38,605 nucleotides of DNA from an uncultured delta proteobacterium (GTDB lineage: Bacteria; Myxococcota_A; Polyangia; Polyangiales; Polyangiaceae), in contig CAIVJW010000161.1 of the NCBI GenBank assembly GCA_903906315.1, positions 1-38,605 on the forward strand. The letters run 5' to 3'. Numbering within the stretch: position 1 is the first letter of the stretch; each line of letters begins with the position of its first letter. The position numbers and the translations under genes were made by a program. The notes below the pieces were generated by a model. It did no database searches. It saw only the letters and a program-made list of their open reading frames with translations, and was not told the origin of the DNA. Of this stretch, positions 7,645-15,246 are shown in pieces.

Positions 7645-8667
7645 CTACTTCGCGAGCGCTTCGAGTCGCGCCACGTAGTCGGCGTTGAACGTGCCCTGCG
7701 CGAGGCGCTGGCGCACCTGCTTGAAGATGCCCGCCCAGCGCGCCTTCTCGTCCGCCGTGAGCGAGACGACGGTCATCTTGCCCTTCATCCGGGCGAACGC
7801 GGCGTCGTCCTCGGCCCGGATGCGCAGGGTGAGCGCTCGCGCCGCGACGGCGCCGGTGTCGAGGAGGATCTTCTGGTGCTCGGGCGAGAGCGATCCGCGC
7901 TCGGCGTCGCTCTTGTCGAAGAGCTTGTGCGACATGACGACCGCGCCGACCGCCAGCGCCGTCACGTCCTCGTTCATGGTGTCCAGCTTGGACGACCACT
8001 GGAGCTGTTCGGCTGCGAGGGCGGGGCCGTTCACGATGTTGATGGCGCCCGTGTTCAGCTGCGGGAGCACCTCGGGGATGCTGAGCGGGACCGGGGTCAC
8101 CCCGCCGATCACCTGGAAGATGATCGGCTGCGTGTCGTCGTCGCGCCACATGTACGGCTTCTTGCCCTTCAGGTCGTCGGGCGTCTTCACGGCGAAGCCC
8201 TTGGAGAAGAGGTGCACGGCGCCGACGTCGCCCCAGCCGAGGATCTTGAACCCGGCATCTTTGGCGCCGGTCTCGAACTCGCCCTTGAGCGCGTCGCGGG
8301 CGGCGTCGAGCTTCGCCCAGCTCGCGAAGAGGCCGGGCATCTGCAGGGCGAGGATGGGCTTGTGGATCTTGCCGAGGCCGACGGCCGTGACGGCGGCGCC
8401 CTCGAGCTGGCCGGCCTTCATCTTGCCGACCATGAGGGCCTCGTCGCCCTGGATCCCGTTGTAGTGGAAGTTGAGCTCGAGATCGCCGCCGCTCTTCGCG
8501 CTGACGGCGTCGGCCCAGATCTTGAAGACCGCGCCCCACGGGCTCGATTTCGGGGCGAGCGTGCCGATGTTGACCACCGTCTTGGCGCTCGCCTCGCGCG
8601 GAGCCAGGCCGAGCGACAGCGCGCAGGCTGCCAGGAACGAAACGACCGCTCTTCTACCCAGCTTCAT
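7645..8667 (-). CDS. dctP: TRAP-type substrate-binding protein (DctP family)
   Basis: A periplasmic solute-binding protein of the TRAP transporter family, which captures organic acids for a DctQ/DctM permease. The start at 8667 is preferred over upstream in-frame starts because GGAGG lies seven bases before it and a clean signal peptide follows (MKLGRRAVVSFLAACALSLG, cleavage after ASA at about 28). The mature part has the family pattern: VNIGTLAPKSSPWG, an LFSKGFAVKTPDDLKGKK hinge region at mid-protein, then a conserved VTPVPLSIPEVLPQLNTGAINIVNG segment where DctP proteins discriminate ligand. The protein is 340 residues, normal for the family. No DctQ or DctM gene lies within the window, so it is either an orphan receptor or works with a permease encoded elsewhere. 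Confidence 0.85.
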   Translation of the reverse strand: MKLGRRAVVSFLAACALSLGLAPREASAKTVVNIGTLAPKSSPWGAVFKIWADAVSAKSGGDLELNFHYNGIQGDEALMVGKMKAGQLEGAAVTAVGLGKIHKPILALQMPGLFASWAKLDAARDALKGEFETGAKDAGFKILGWGDVGAVHLFSKGFAVKTPDDLKGKKPYMWRDDDTQPIIFQVIGGVTPVPLSIPEVLPQLNTGAINIVNGPALAAEQLQWSSKLDTMNEDVTALAVGAVVMSHKLFDKSDAERGSLSPEHQKILLDTGAVAARALTLRIRAEDDAAFARMKGKMTVVSLTADEKARWAGIFKQVRQRLAQGTFNADYVARLEALAK

Positions 8668-8810
8668 CGAATGGCCTCCATGCGTGCAAGAACCCCCTTC
8701 TATCCGAAGGGGTGGCGGGCCGGAAGGGCGACCCCGCAGAGCGCTTCGCGGGCCCGTGGGGTGGACGGCCGCGCCGATCGGCTCATTCACGAGGATGCGG
8801 GCTCGCGCCC

Positions 8811-8819
8811 TGATATGCT
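8811..8819 (+). promoter_or_regulatory. Extended -10 box close to the 8829 start
   Basis: TGA followed by TATGCT ends nine bases before the ATG at 8829, with no Shine-Dalgarno between. The mRNA would begin at or within a few bases of the start codon. Confidence 0.4.
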
Positions 8820-8828
8820 CCGCTCCCT

Positions 8829-9239
8829 ATGGACCTCGATGGGATCCGCGCCTGCCTCGAGTCGGACGGCTGGGCGGTCGAGGTGCTGTCGGAGTCGACG
8901 CTCCGCACGAAGTTCCGCTGCCGCGAGCACGTGCTGAGCCTGCTCGTCCACGAAGCGCCTCGGTTCGCGACGTTCGCCGTGGTGCCGTTCGTGCGGATGC
9001 CCGAGGACGCGGAGGCCGTCGAGGCGATCGCCGAGCGGCTCTTGCGGCTGAATCGCGAGCTCAACTTCGCCAAGTTCAGCCTCGACGAGGACGGCGACGT
9101 GCTCCTCAGCGTCGAGTACCGCTTGTCGCACCTCGACCCGAGCGAGGTCCGCGACGCGATCGACGTGCTGTCGTTCTACGCCGACAAGCACTACGCCGAC
9201 GTCCGCGCGCTCGTCACGGTCGAGGCCCCGCCCGGCTGA
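8829..9239 (+). CDS. YbjN-like domain protein
   Basis: A 136-residue cytoplasmic protein with the alpha/beta pattern of the YbjN / type III chaperone-like superfamily: an N-terminal helix ending GWAVEVL, strands TLRTKFRCREHVLSLLVHE and RFATFAVVPFVRM, a helix, then LNRELNFAKFSLDEDGDVLLSVEYRLSHLDPSEVRDAIDVL, the most typical part. YbjN-like proteins are thought to act as chaperones or stress regulators, but no substrate can be named here. It stands alone, divergent from the DctP-like gene and convergent with the adenine methylase. No ribosome site is seen; a TATGCT box lies nine bases upstream. Confidence 0.6.
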   Translation: MDLDGIRACLESDGWAVEVLSESTLRTKFRCREHVLSLLVHEAPRFATFAVVPFVRMPEDAEAVEAIAERLLRLNRELNFAKFSLDEDGDVLLSVEYRLSHLDPSEVRDAIDVLSFYADKHYADVRALVTVEAPPG

Positions 9240-9253
9240 CGTCCGCGCGCGTG

Positions 9254-9271
9254 GGCCGCGCGAGAGCGGCC
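9254..9271. terminator. Hairpin between convergent genes
   Basis: GGCCGC and GCGGCC form a 6-bp stem with a six-base loop in the 33 bases separating the stops at 9239 and 9273. It could serve both directions; no T-run. Confidence 0.35.
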
Positions 9272-9272
9272 G

Positions 9273-10163
9273 TCAGCGGATGATGAGCTCGGTGACCGGG
9301 CCCCGGCCGCTCGCCTTGCTGTTCACCGCGCGCTGCGCCGCGACGCGCTCGACGATGAAGCCCTTCGCGTAGAGCTCGACCACGGCGGGCGCCGACGAGT
9401 TCGACAGGAGCACGTGGACGCCGCGTCGCTTGAGGTCGAGCGCGACGTCGCGGAGCCGCTCGTGCGCGGCGAGGCCGAAGCCCGCGGAGGTGTAGCTCGT
9501 GAAGGACGACGACGCGGAGAGCGGCACGTACGGAGGGTCGAAGTAGACGAAGTCGCCCTTCCTCGCCCGGTGCACGACGGATCCGAAGTCCTCGTCGAGC
9601 GGCAGGTCCGTGTCCGCGAGCGCGCGCGAGCAGGCGCGCAGCGTGTCCTCGTCGCAGATGTTCGGCGAGGCGTAGCGGCCGAAGGGGACGTTGAAGCGGT
9701 CGTGCGAGTTGACGCGGTACAGGCCGTTGAAGCCCGTCTTGTTGAGGTAGACGAGCCACGCGGCGACCTCGGCGTCGCTGTCGCGGTCGACGTCGTGCTC
9801 GCGGAAGGAGAGGAAGAAGTCCTTGTCGTGCGGGTAGTCGCGCAGGAGCCGGATGACGCGCTCGACGCCGTCGCGCACGCCGCGGTACGCGCGGACGAGG
9901 CGCGCGTTGTTGTCGGACAGCACGGCGCGTGGGGGGGTGAGGTGAAAGAAGAGCGCGCCGCCGCCTACGAAGGGCTCGTGGTACGTGCCGTACTTCTCCG
10001 GCACGTAGCGCATGAGCTGGTCGAGCAGCTGTCGCTTGCCCCCGGCCCACTTCAGGAACGGCTTGGTGCGCGGGGCGTCCTCGCGAAGCTCGGCCTCGGC
10101 CGTACGCTCGGCCTTCCTGCGCGCGCGCGCGGGGCGATCGGGGCTCGTCGGGTCGGTCGACAT
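9273..10163 (-). CDS. Dam-type (D12 class) DNA adenine N6-methyltransferase
   Basis: A 296-residue enzyme of the Dam/MboIIA family that transfers a methyl group from SAM to adenine N6. Hallmarks: FLKWAGGKRQLL (36-47), EPFVGGGALFF (63-73, SAM pocket), an Asn-Asn following the acidic SDNN at 83-86, NKTGFNGLYRVN (141-152) and the catalytic DPPY at 209-212. A basic, charged N-terminal extension of about 34 residues precedes the domain and is not usual. No restriction endonuclease gene is nearby, so this looks like an orphan methylase for regulation or replication rather than half of a restriction system. Recognition sequence cannot be read from the protein. It is last in a run of minus-strand genes, 84 bases after the PDZ gene. 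Confidence 0.9.
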   Translation of the reverse strand: MSTDPTSPDRPARARRKAERTAEAELREDAPRTKPFLKWAGGKRQLLDQLMRYVPEKYGTYHEPFVGGGALFFHLTPPRAVLSDNNARLVRAYRGVRDGVERVIRLLRDYPHDKDFFLSFREHDVDRDSDAEVAAWLVYLNKTGFNGLYRVNSHDRFNVPFGRYASPNICDEDTLRACSRALADTDLPLDEDFGSVVHRARKGDFVYFDPPYVPLSASSSFTSYTSAGFGLAAHERLRDVALDLKRRGVHVLLSNSSAPAVVELYAKGFIVERVAAQRAVNSKASGRGPVTELIIR

Positions 10164-10247
10164 GGGGCCGGGACGGTGTCACGTCGGGCTGCGCGCGTCA
10201 CCCGCGGCGGAGCGGCCTCGCGGGCCGTGTGGACCGCGTCGCGGTCG

Positions 10248-10619
10248 TCAGGGAACGACGCGCTCTTCGCGCGGGCGGACCTCCGCGTCGCGGAGCGCCG
10301 TGCGGGTCACGCGGACGCGCCGGACCTCGCGGCCTCGCACGACGGTCAGATCGACGGTCGATCCGGGGTCGCCCCGGAGCAGGCGCTTGATGTCGCGGAC
10401 CGGGAGCTCGCGCGCGTAGATCCCGTCGATCATGACGATTTCGTCTCCGGGCACGAGGCCGGCGCGGTCCGCGGCGAGGCCGGCCGGGACCTCGCGCACG
10501 TGGAGGGCGCGGGACTCGTCGTCGCGGCCGAGCACCGCGCCGATCGATCCCGGCCCGGTCGCGCAGCCGACCGTCGCGGCGGTCGCGGCGATCAGGCCGA
10601 GGAAGCGGGCGCGGGGCAT
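10248..10619 (-). CDS. Small PDZ-domain lipoprotein
   Basis: A 123-residue protein starting at the ATG at 10619. The start is chosen because a signal with lipobox TVGC follows at once (Cys at about 18); upstream in-frame sequence is Arg-rich and overlaps the ferredoxin gene. The mature part is a single PDZ domain: VREVPAGLAADRAGLVPGDEIVMIDG, then REL.VRDIKRLLRGDPGSTVDLTVVRG, the usual peptide-binding fold seen in envelope proteases and type II secretion proteins. There is no protease domain. A TATCGT box lies six bases before the ATG. Its role, perhaps as a periplasmic adaptor, is inferred from the domain alone. Confidence 0.7.
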   Translation of the reverse strand: MPRARFLGLIAATAATVGCATGPGSIGAVLGRDDESRALHVREVPAGLAADRAGLVPGDEIVMIDGIYARELPVRDIKRLLRGDPGSTVDLTVVRGREVRRVRVTRTALRDAEVRPREERVVP

Positions 10620-10625
10620 GGGCGC

Positions 10626-10631
10626 ACGATA
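10626..10631 (-). promoter_or_regulatory. -10-like box close to the PDZ gene start
   Basis: TATCGT on the minus strand ends six bases before the ATG at 10619, the same hexamer and spacing as at mnmA. No Shine-Dalgarno sequence lies between. Confidence 0.3.
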
Positions 10632-10669
10632 CCGCATGCGTCCGGCGGCGCGAGGCTGCGGCGCGCGCG

Positions 10670-10978
10670 CTACCTCGCGCCGGCCGAGCGCAGCGTCACG
10701 GTGCCGTCGCCCGCGCGAAGCACGGCCTGGCAAGCGAGCCGCGCGCAGGGCGACGCGCCGACGCGAGCGAGGCGGTCGCGCTCCTCCGGGCGAGCGGGCT
10801 CGAGGTGCTCTGCGCCGGCGAGGACCTCGACGAGGCACGTCGCGCAGCGCGCGGACCGGCACGAGAAGCCGACCGGGGCGCGCGCCTCGTCGCAGACGTC
10901 GACGAGCAGGCCGCCCGCGGGTGCGTCGATCTCGGCGGCGGGGCCGTGAACGGTCTCGGTGAAGCGCACCGTGGGCAC
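10670..10978 (-). CDS. 2Fe-2S ferredoxin (plant/adrenodoxin-like fold)
   Basis: A 102-residue small electron carrier. The cluster ligands are plain: Cys40, Cys45 and Cys48 in FSCRSARCATCLVEV, and Cys83 in RLACQ, the C-x4-C-x2-C...C order of plant-type ferredoxins. The first strand pair (VRFTETVHGPAAEIDAPAGGLLVDVC) also fits. It starts with GTG. The gene lies 40 bases downstream of the TSPPY methyltransferase and ahead of the PDZ gene, all on the minus strand. No reductase or oxygenase partner is encoded nearby, so its redox partner is unknown. Confidence 0.88.
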   Translation of the reverse strand: MPTVRFTETVHGPAAEIDAPAGGLLVDVCDEARAPVGFSCRSARCATCLVEVLAGAEHLEPARPEERDRLARVGASPCARLACQAVLRAGDGTVTLRSAGAR

Positions 10979-11018
10979 GCCCTCGGACTAGCGTCGTCCG
11001 TGGGCGCGCGCCAGGTGC

Positions 11019-12533
11019 TCACCCGATGACGATGCGGCGCCTGCGCGGGGCGGGCGGGACGGGCGCCGGCGGTGTCGGAGGCGGCGGCTGCGGCGGCTGC
11101 GGCGGCAGGAACGCGCGCGGCTCGGGCGGGTGGGGAAGGGGAGCCGAGTCGCGCGGCCTGGGCGGGGCGGGACGACGATCGCGCTGGCGAGGATCCGGCC
11201 GGCGCCGGTCGGGCGGCGTCGCGCGCGGGGCGAGCCCGGGCTTGCGGAGCAGGACGGCGTGCTCGCCCCGCGGGCGCCCCTCGAAGGCGCGCGCGGAAGG
11301 CCCGTGGAAGTACGGCCGCTCCTGGCTCGCGACGGCCGCGACGACGAGGCCCGCGTCCGGCGCGAGATCGTGCAGCACGTCGACCGCGTACACCGGCGCG
11401 CCCGCGACGACGCTGTCGGCGACGAGGAGCGCGGCCATGCCGCCGGGGCGCAGCGCGAGCTCGAGGGCGGCGAGGGCGTCGCCGAGGTCGGCCCGCCAGC
11501 GGGCGATGCCGGCGTGCGGGCCCAGCGGCTCGAGGCGGCGGCGCGCGCCCATCTCGCGGCGGTCGAAGCGCTCGGTCGGCAGTCGCAGCCAGCGGAGGCG
11601 CGCCTCGTGGTGCGCGAGGTAATCGTAGACGCCGGGGTAGGGGGGCGACGTGACCACGAGCGCGATCGAGCCGGGCCCGACGCCCTCGAGCGCGCGCGCG
11701 TCGCCTTCGAGGACGAGCGCGGGCGGCGCGGTGTCGAGCAGCGGCGCGGCCTCGGCGAGGCGCGCGGCGAGCTCCTGCGTCTTCTTGATGAGCAGGCGCG
11801 ACGGGTAGCCGGCGGCGATGCGGCGGGGCGCGTCCTGATCGGAGGTGTCGCTCGTCCGGCGGCTCACCTTCGTGAGGATGGCCGACAGCACGAGCTCGAC
11901 GTCGGCGCGGGCGCGCTCGTCGGTGGCGGCGTCGAGCCCGACGCGCAGGCCGTCGAGCTCGAGCAGCACGTGCGGATCGAAGAGCGCGACGTCCTCCGGC
12001 GGGTAGCGGCGGCTCGCGCCGACGCGCGCTTTGCGGCGGCCGTCGGCGGTCTCGGCCGCGGCGCGCGCGACCTCGACGAGCCGTTCGCGCTCGGGCTCGC
12101 TCGAGCCGCGCACCTTGAGGCGAGCGAGCCGTACGGCGAGCGGGTTGGCGTCGACGCCGATGGCGTGGCGCCCCGCGAGCCGGGCCTCGACGAGCACGGT
12201 GCCGCTGCCGCAGAACGGATCCAGCACCGCGTCGCCGGGCGCCGAGAGCGCACAGACGAGCCGGCGCGCCGTGACCGGGTGCATGCGCGCCGGGTAGCTG
12301 TGGAAGCCGTGCACGTGGGCGCGCGCGAGCTCCTCGACCTCGATCGACGGCGGCACGTCGAGCGCCTCGGCGAGCTTCGCCGCGAGCGCCGCGTCGCCCT
12401 CGAGCAGCGTCGGGCCGCCGACGTGGGTGAGGGCGCGCCGCTGCTTCTGGAGCGCAGCGAAATCGGCCTCGCGCTCGCGCGGTGCGCGCGTCTCGGGCCC
12501 CTGGTGGGGCGCTTTTCGGCGCTCGTCGTTCAC
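11019..12533 (-). CDS. TSPPY-type SAM methyltransferase (DNA or tRNA, Trm11-like)
   Basis: A 504-residue enzyme with an amino-methyltransferase core. HGFHSYPARMHP (75-86) and LDPFCGSGTVLVEARLAG (104-121) form the SAM-binding part, with GVDANPLAVRLARLK after it. TSPPYPGVYDY (295-305) is the catalytic loop typical of N4-cytosine and some N6-adenine DNA methylases. The HxYPAxxHP box is also seen in Trm11-like families, so DNA versus RNA cannot be settled. About 160 residues between the two motifs hold a variable region that may read the target. The last 70 residues are Pro/Arg-rich and probably disordered. A GTG start lies just after the stop of the zinc-ribbon gene, so the two are translationally close. 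No restriction nuclease is nearby. Confidence 0.75.
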   Translation of the reverse strand: MNDERRKAPHQGPETRAPREREADFAALQKQRRALTHVGGPTLLEGDAALAAKLAEALDVPPSIEVEELARAHVHGFHSYPARMHPVTARRLVCALSAPGDAVLDPFCGSGTVLVEARLAGRHAIGVDANPLAVRLARLKVRGSSEPERERLVEVARAAAETADGRRKARVGASRRYPPEDVALFDPHVLLELDGLRVGLDAATDERARADVELVLSAILTKVSRRTSDTSDQDAPRRIAAGYPSRLLIKKTQELAARLAEAAPLLDTAPPALVLEGDARALEGVGPGSIALVVTSPPYPGVYDYLAHHEARLRWLRLPTERFDRREMGARRRLEPLGPHAGIARWRADLGDALAALELALRPGGMAALLVADSVVAGAPVYAVDVLHDLAPDAGLVVAAVASQERPYFHGPSARAFEGRPRGEHAVLLRKPGLAPRATPPDRRRPDPRQRDRRPAPPRPRDSAPLPHPPEPRAFLPPQPPQPPPPTPPAPVPPAPRRRRIVIG

Positions 12534-12536
12534 GGG

Positions 12537-13343
12537 TCAGCCCTCGGCCTTTCCGGCGCGCGTCTCGGGGCGCCCGTCGGCGCGCGCCTCCGCGTGCGCT
12601 TCGGCTTCGCGTTGTGCGTCGAGCTCCGCGGCCGCATCGCCGCTCGGCTCGACCGGGACGTCGACTCGCACGCGCGGGGCGACCGTCGGTCGGAACGTCA
12701 GCTCGCCGTCCGCGCTGACGTCGCCACGCACGATGTCGGTGGCGTCGAGCAGCGCGAGGAGCTCCTCGGCGCGCGCTTCGTCGACGCGGAGCGCCCGCGC
12801 GAGGTCGGCCGCGCCGAAGCTCGAGGCCGCGCCCCGCGCGAGGTCGGCGGCGGCGGCCTGCCACGCGGCGTCGAGCGACGGGCGGAGGTCGTGCGTTCGA
12901 GCGCGGACGCGGCCCACGGCCGTCGCGAGCAGGAGGACGAGAGGCGTCGCCAGCAACGTCGCCGCGACCGCGAGCTTCACCCCCGCGCCAAACAGGAGCC
13001 CGGCGATCCCGAGCGTCCCGAGCGTCATCGCGAGCAGCGCGCTCGCGCCGAGGCCGACCGCGGTCCACCGTGCGCGCGAGCTGCGCGCCGCCTCCGCGCG
13101 TCGGAGCGCAGCGGTCTCGCCCCCCTTGCTCCGCAGGATCGCGTCGTCCTGCGGCACGCGCGGGCCGCCGCAGGCCTCGCAGGCGAAGATCAGCTCCGGG
13201 TGCGGCGCCGCGTCCGCGACCGCGCCGCAGTGCGGGCAGCGCACGTCGTCGCGCTGGAGCACCCCGCACCGGTGGCACTTGCGCGCGCCCTCGGCGAGCT
13301 CCGCCGAGCAGGCCCGGCACGGAACGGTGGCCGCTCTGCGCAT
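12537..13343 (-). CDS. Double zinc-ribbon membrane protein
   Basis: A 268-residue protein with two N-terminal zinc ribbons (Cys9, 12, 23, 26 and Cys36, 39, 55, 58). Then comes a hydrophobic block (about 93-145) long enough for two membrane helices, and a cytoplasmic C-terminal part. The segment LDAAWQAAAADLARGAASSFGAADLARALRVDEARAEELLALLDATDIVRGDV resembles a winged-helix-like or helical bundle, followed by a charged tail. The family is not recognised; similar zinc-ribbon-plus-two-helix proteins are common in myxobacteria and of unknown function. It is 121 bases downstream of purQ and three bases ahead of the methyltransferase gene, which suggests co-expression with the latter. Confidence 0.6.
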   Translation of the reverse strand: MRRAATVPCRACSAELAEGARKCHRCGVLQRDDVRCPHCGAVADAAPHPELIFACEACGGPRVPQDDAILRSKGGETAALRRAEAARSSRARWTAVGLGASALLAMTLGTLGIAGLLFGAGVKLAVAATLLATPLVLLLATAVGRVRARTHDLRPSLDAAWQAAAADLARGAASSFGAADLARALRVDEARAEELLALLDATDIVRGDVSADGELTFRPTVAPRVRVDVPVEPSGDAAAELDAQREAEAHAEARADGRPETRAGKAEG

Positions 13344-13464
13344 GCGAGGAGCCCCTAGCCCGCCAGCTCGGGCCCGCGAAGCGGCCGCGTCGCGCGCCGG
13401 GGCTCCGGGTGCCCGAGCTGCCCCGGCGTCTCCGCCGAGGAACGCTGTCGGCCGGCGACCACCC

Positions 13465-14157
13465 TCAACCGGCCGCGACGCTCTGGACGAGCGCCTCGAA
13501 GAGGGCCCGGCCGTCCTCGTTGCCGTGCAGCGGCTCGCTCGCGCGCTCCGGGTGCGGCATCAGCCCGAGGACGTTGCGGCGAGGCCCGCCGTACACGCCG
13601 GCGATCGCGTCGAGCGACCCGTTCGGGTTCGCCTCCGGCGTCAGCTCGCCGTCGCGGTCGCAGTAGCGCAGGGCGACGCGCTGCTCGGCCTCGATGACCT
13701 CGAGCTCGTGCGGCGCGGCCTGGAAGCGCCCCTCGGCGTGCGCGATCGGGAGCCGCAGCACCCGAGGCAGCCCGCGCGTGAACGGCCCGTCCGACACCGG
13801 GGTGACCCACGCATCGCGGCACTCGAAGCGCAGGTGCGCGTTGCGGGTGAGGGCGCCGGGCAGGAGCCCGGCCTCCGTGAGGATCTGGAAGCCGTTGCAC
13901 ACGCCGAGCACGTAGCCGCCACGATCGGCGTGCCGCCGGATCGCGGCCACGAGCGGGCTCGTCCGCGCGATCGCGCCGCATCGCAGGTAGTCGCCGTACG
14001 AGAACCCGCCCGGGATCGCGACGAGATCGGTGCCCGCGGGGAGCTCCGTGTCGCGATGCCAGGCCGTGAGGGTCGTCACGCCGACGACGTCGCGCAGCGT
14101 GCGGATCATCTCGGCGTCGGCGTTGGAGCCGGGGAAGACGACGACGGTGGCCTGCAT
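13465..14157 (-). CDS. purQ: Phosphoribosylformylglycinamidine synthase, glutaminase subunit
   Basis: PurQ is the class I glutamine amidotransferase that supplies ammonia to PurL in step four of purine synthesis. The 230-residue product has the normal length and all catalytic landmarks: FPGSNAD at 8-14, IPGGFSYGDYLRCG at 48-61, nucleophile Cys87 in GVCNGFQ, and the His202/Glu204 pair in MPHPERA. PurS and PurL, with which it forms the FGAM synthase complex, are not in the window. The ATG at 14157 gives the standard family start, MQATVVVFPGSN. It is the first gene of the minus-strand run and divergent from the CPBP protease. Confidence 0.95.
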   Translation of the reverse strand: MQATVVVFPGSNADAEMIRTLRDVVGVTTLTAWHRDTELPAGTDLVAIPGGFSYGDYLRCGAIARTSPLVAAIRRHADRGGYVLGVCNGFQILTEAGLLPGALTRNAHLRFECRDAWVTPVSDGPFTRGLPRVLRLPIAHAEGRFQAAPHELEVIEAEQRVALRYCDRDGELTPEANPNGSLDAIAGVYGGPRRNVLGLMPHPERASEPLHGNEDGRALFEALVQSVAAG

Positions 14158-14233
14158 GCCCGGCCTGTACCCCGCCTGCGCCGGCCCGCAAAGGGGCGAG
14201 ACCGCGGCGGCGGGTGGACGTGCGCGGGGGTCG

Positions 14234-14242
14234 TGCCAAGAT
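14234..14242 (+). promoter_or_regulatory. Possible extended -10 box of the CPBP gene
   Basis: TGC followed by CAAGAT ends six bases before the ATG at 14249. A weaker match than others of this type in the window. Confidence 0.25.
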
Positions 14243-14248
14243 GCGGCA

Positions 14249-14896
14249 ATGCATGGCCGGGAGCCGCTGGCGTTCGCCCCGCGACGCCGGGGCTTCGGAC
14301 CGACCGACGTGTCGGCGGCGTTGCGGCGCGTAGTCGGCGGCTATCTGCTGCTCGCGATCCTCGCGACCGCGCTCGTCCTCGCGCTCCGCGACGGGCTGCC
14401 GTGGGTCCACCCGGCGCCGTGGCTGGCGCTCGGCGGCGCCGGCGCGGCCTTCACGAGCGCCGCCATGGGGCTCTCGTTCTCGATGGCGATCGTGCTCGCG
14501 ACCCGCGTCGCGGTGCCTCGCTTCCGCTGGGCGCGGCGCCTGCACGGCGAGCTCCGGCCGGTCGCGCGAGGGCTGTCGCCCGCCCACGTGCTCCTGGTCG
14601 CCGGCCTCTCGAGCCTCGGCGAGGAGCTCGTCTTCCGGAGCTTGCTCACGCCGATGGTCGGCGTCGTCGGATCCGCGGTGCTCTTCGGCCTCGCCCACCA
14701 GATGAAGGGGCCGAGCCGCTGGGTCTGGGTCGCGTGGGCGACGGTCGTCGGCCTGGGCCTCGGGGCGATCTTCGCGCTGACGGGATCGCTCGTCGGGCCG
14801 ATCGTCGCCCACGCGGTCGTGAACGCCGTCAACCTCGCGTTCCTTCGCGCCTACGATCCCGACGCGGATCCGGTCGCGCGCGGCGACGTCGCCTAG
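14249..14896 (+). CDS. CPBP-family intramembrane metalloprotease
   Basis: A 215-residue multi-pass membrane protein of the CPBP/Abi (CAAX protease and bacteriocin-processing) family. The family motifs are Glu125-Glu126 with Arg130 in GEELVFRSLL, FGLAH with His150, and His188/Asn192 in HAVVN; these are the active-site residues expected of a zinc-independent or metal-assisted glutamyl protease. Hydrophobic helices occupy about 28-48, 56-88, 112-124, 134-150, 158-176 and 180-200. The start at 14249 is chosen because upstream sequence is antisense to purQ. Bacterial members often process peptides or confer self-immunity, but no bacteriocin gene is seen here. Confidence 0.88.
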   Translation: MHGREPLAFAPRRRGFGPTDVSAALRRVVGGYLLLAILATALVLALRDGLPWVHPAPWLALGGAGAAFTSAAMGLSFSMAIVLATRVAVPRFRWARRLHGELRPVARGLSPAHVLLVAGLSSLGEELVFRSLLTPMVGVVGSAVLFGLAHQMKGPSRWVWVAWATVVGLGLGAIFALTGSLVGPIVAHAVVNAVNLAFLRAYDPDADPVARGDVA

Positions 14897-15246
14897 CGCG
14901 CCACACGGCTTGACCGGCGCGCGCTCGAGGGGCTCGGTCGGGCCAGCGCGCGCTCGGGCTTCGGCGGACGCCGCGCCGCTGCGACATCGGACCGTCCCAA
15001 GGCGCGACGACCCCAGGGAAGTTCTCGCGACCCGCGGCCTCTGCGTGCTCCCGATCCGCGCGACCCCGTCGGCGCCCGGGAGGTCGGCGTTTCCTATCGG
15101 CTGCTTCCGGCGCCGCGCGCGGTCTCGACGCCGCTCTTCGTCGCCCGCCGCCCCACGGCCCTGCATGGCGCGCCGCAAGCGGGAGCCCCCCGGGCAATTC
15201 GGCTGCGCTCCCCTCGACTGCGCGTGTCCGATGCTATCGTCGACCC
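14897..15246. other. 350-base intergenic region
   Basis: No open frame on either strand looks like a protein, and no RNA gene was recognised. Only the -10-like box at 15232-15240, just before mnmA, stands out. Confidence 0.5.
15232..15240 (+). promoter_or_regulatory. Extended -10 box close to mnmA start
   Basis: TGC followed by TATCGT ends six bases before the GTG start of mnmA, and there is no Shine-Dalgarno. Fits a leaderless mRNA. Confidence 0.4.

Noticed and set aside
8668-8790. An N-terminal extension of 41 residues on the DctP-like protein
   Set aside because: The extension is Pro/Gly/Arg-rich and would hide the signal peptide. GGAGG and the signal begin at 8667.
10696-13320. An 874-residue minus-strand open frame
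   Set aside because: It is a frame-shifted shadow of the methyltransferase and zinc-ribbon genes, with Arg-rich, motif-free sequence.
14897-15246. Open frames in the intergenic stretch before mnmA
   Set aside because: None has a ribosome site, normal composition or any recognised motif on either strand.
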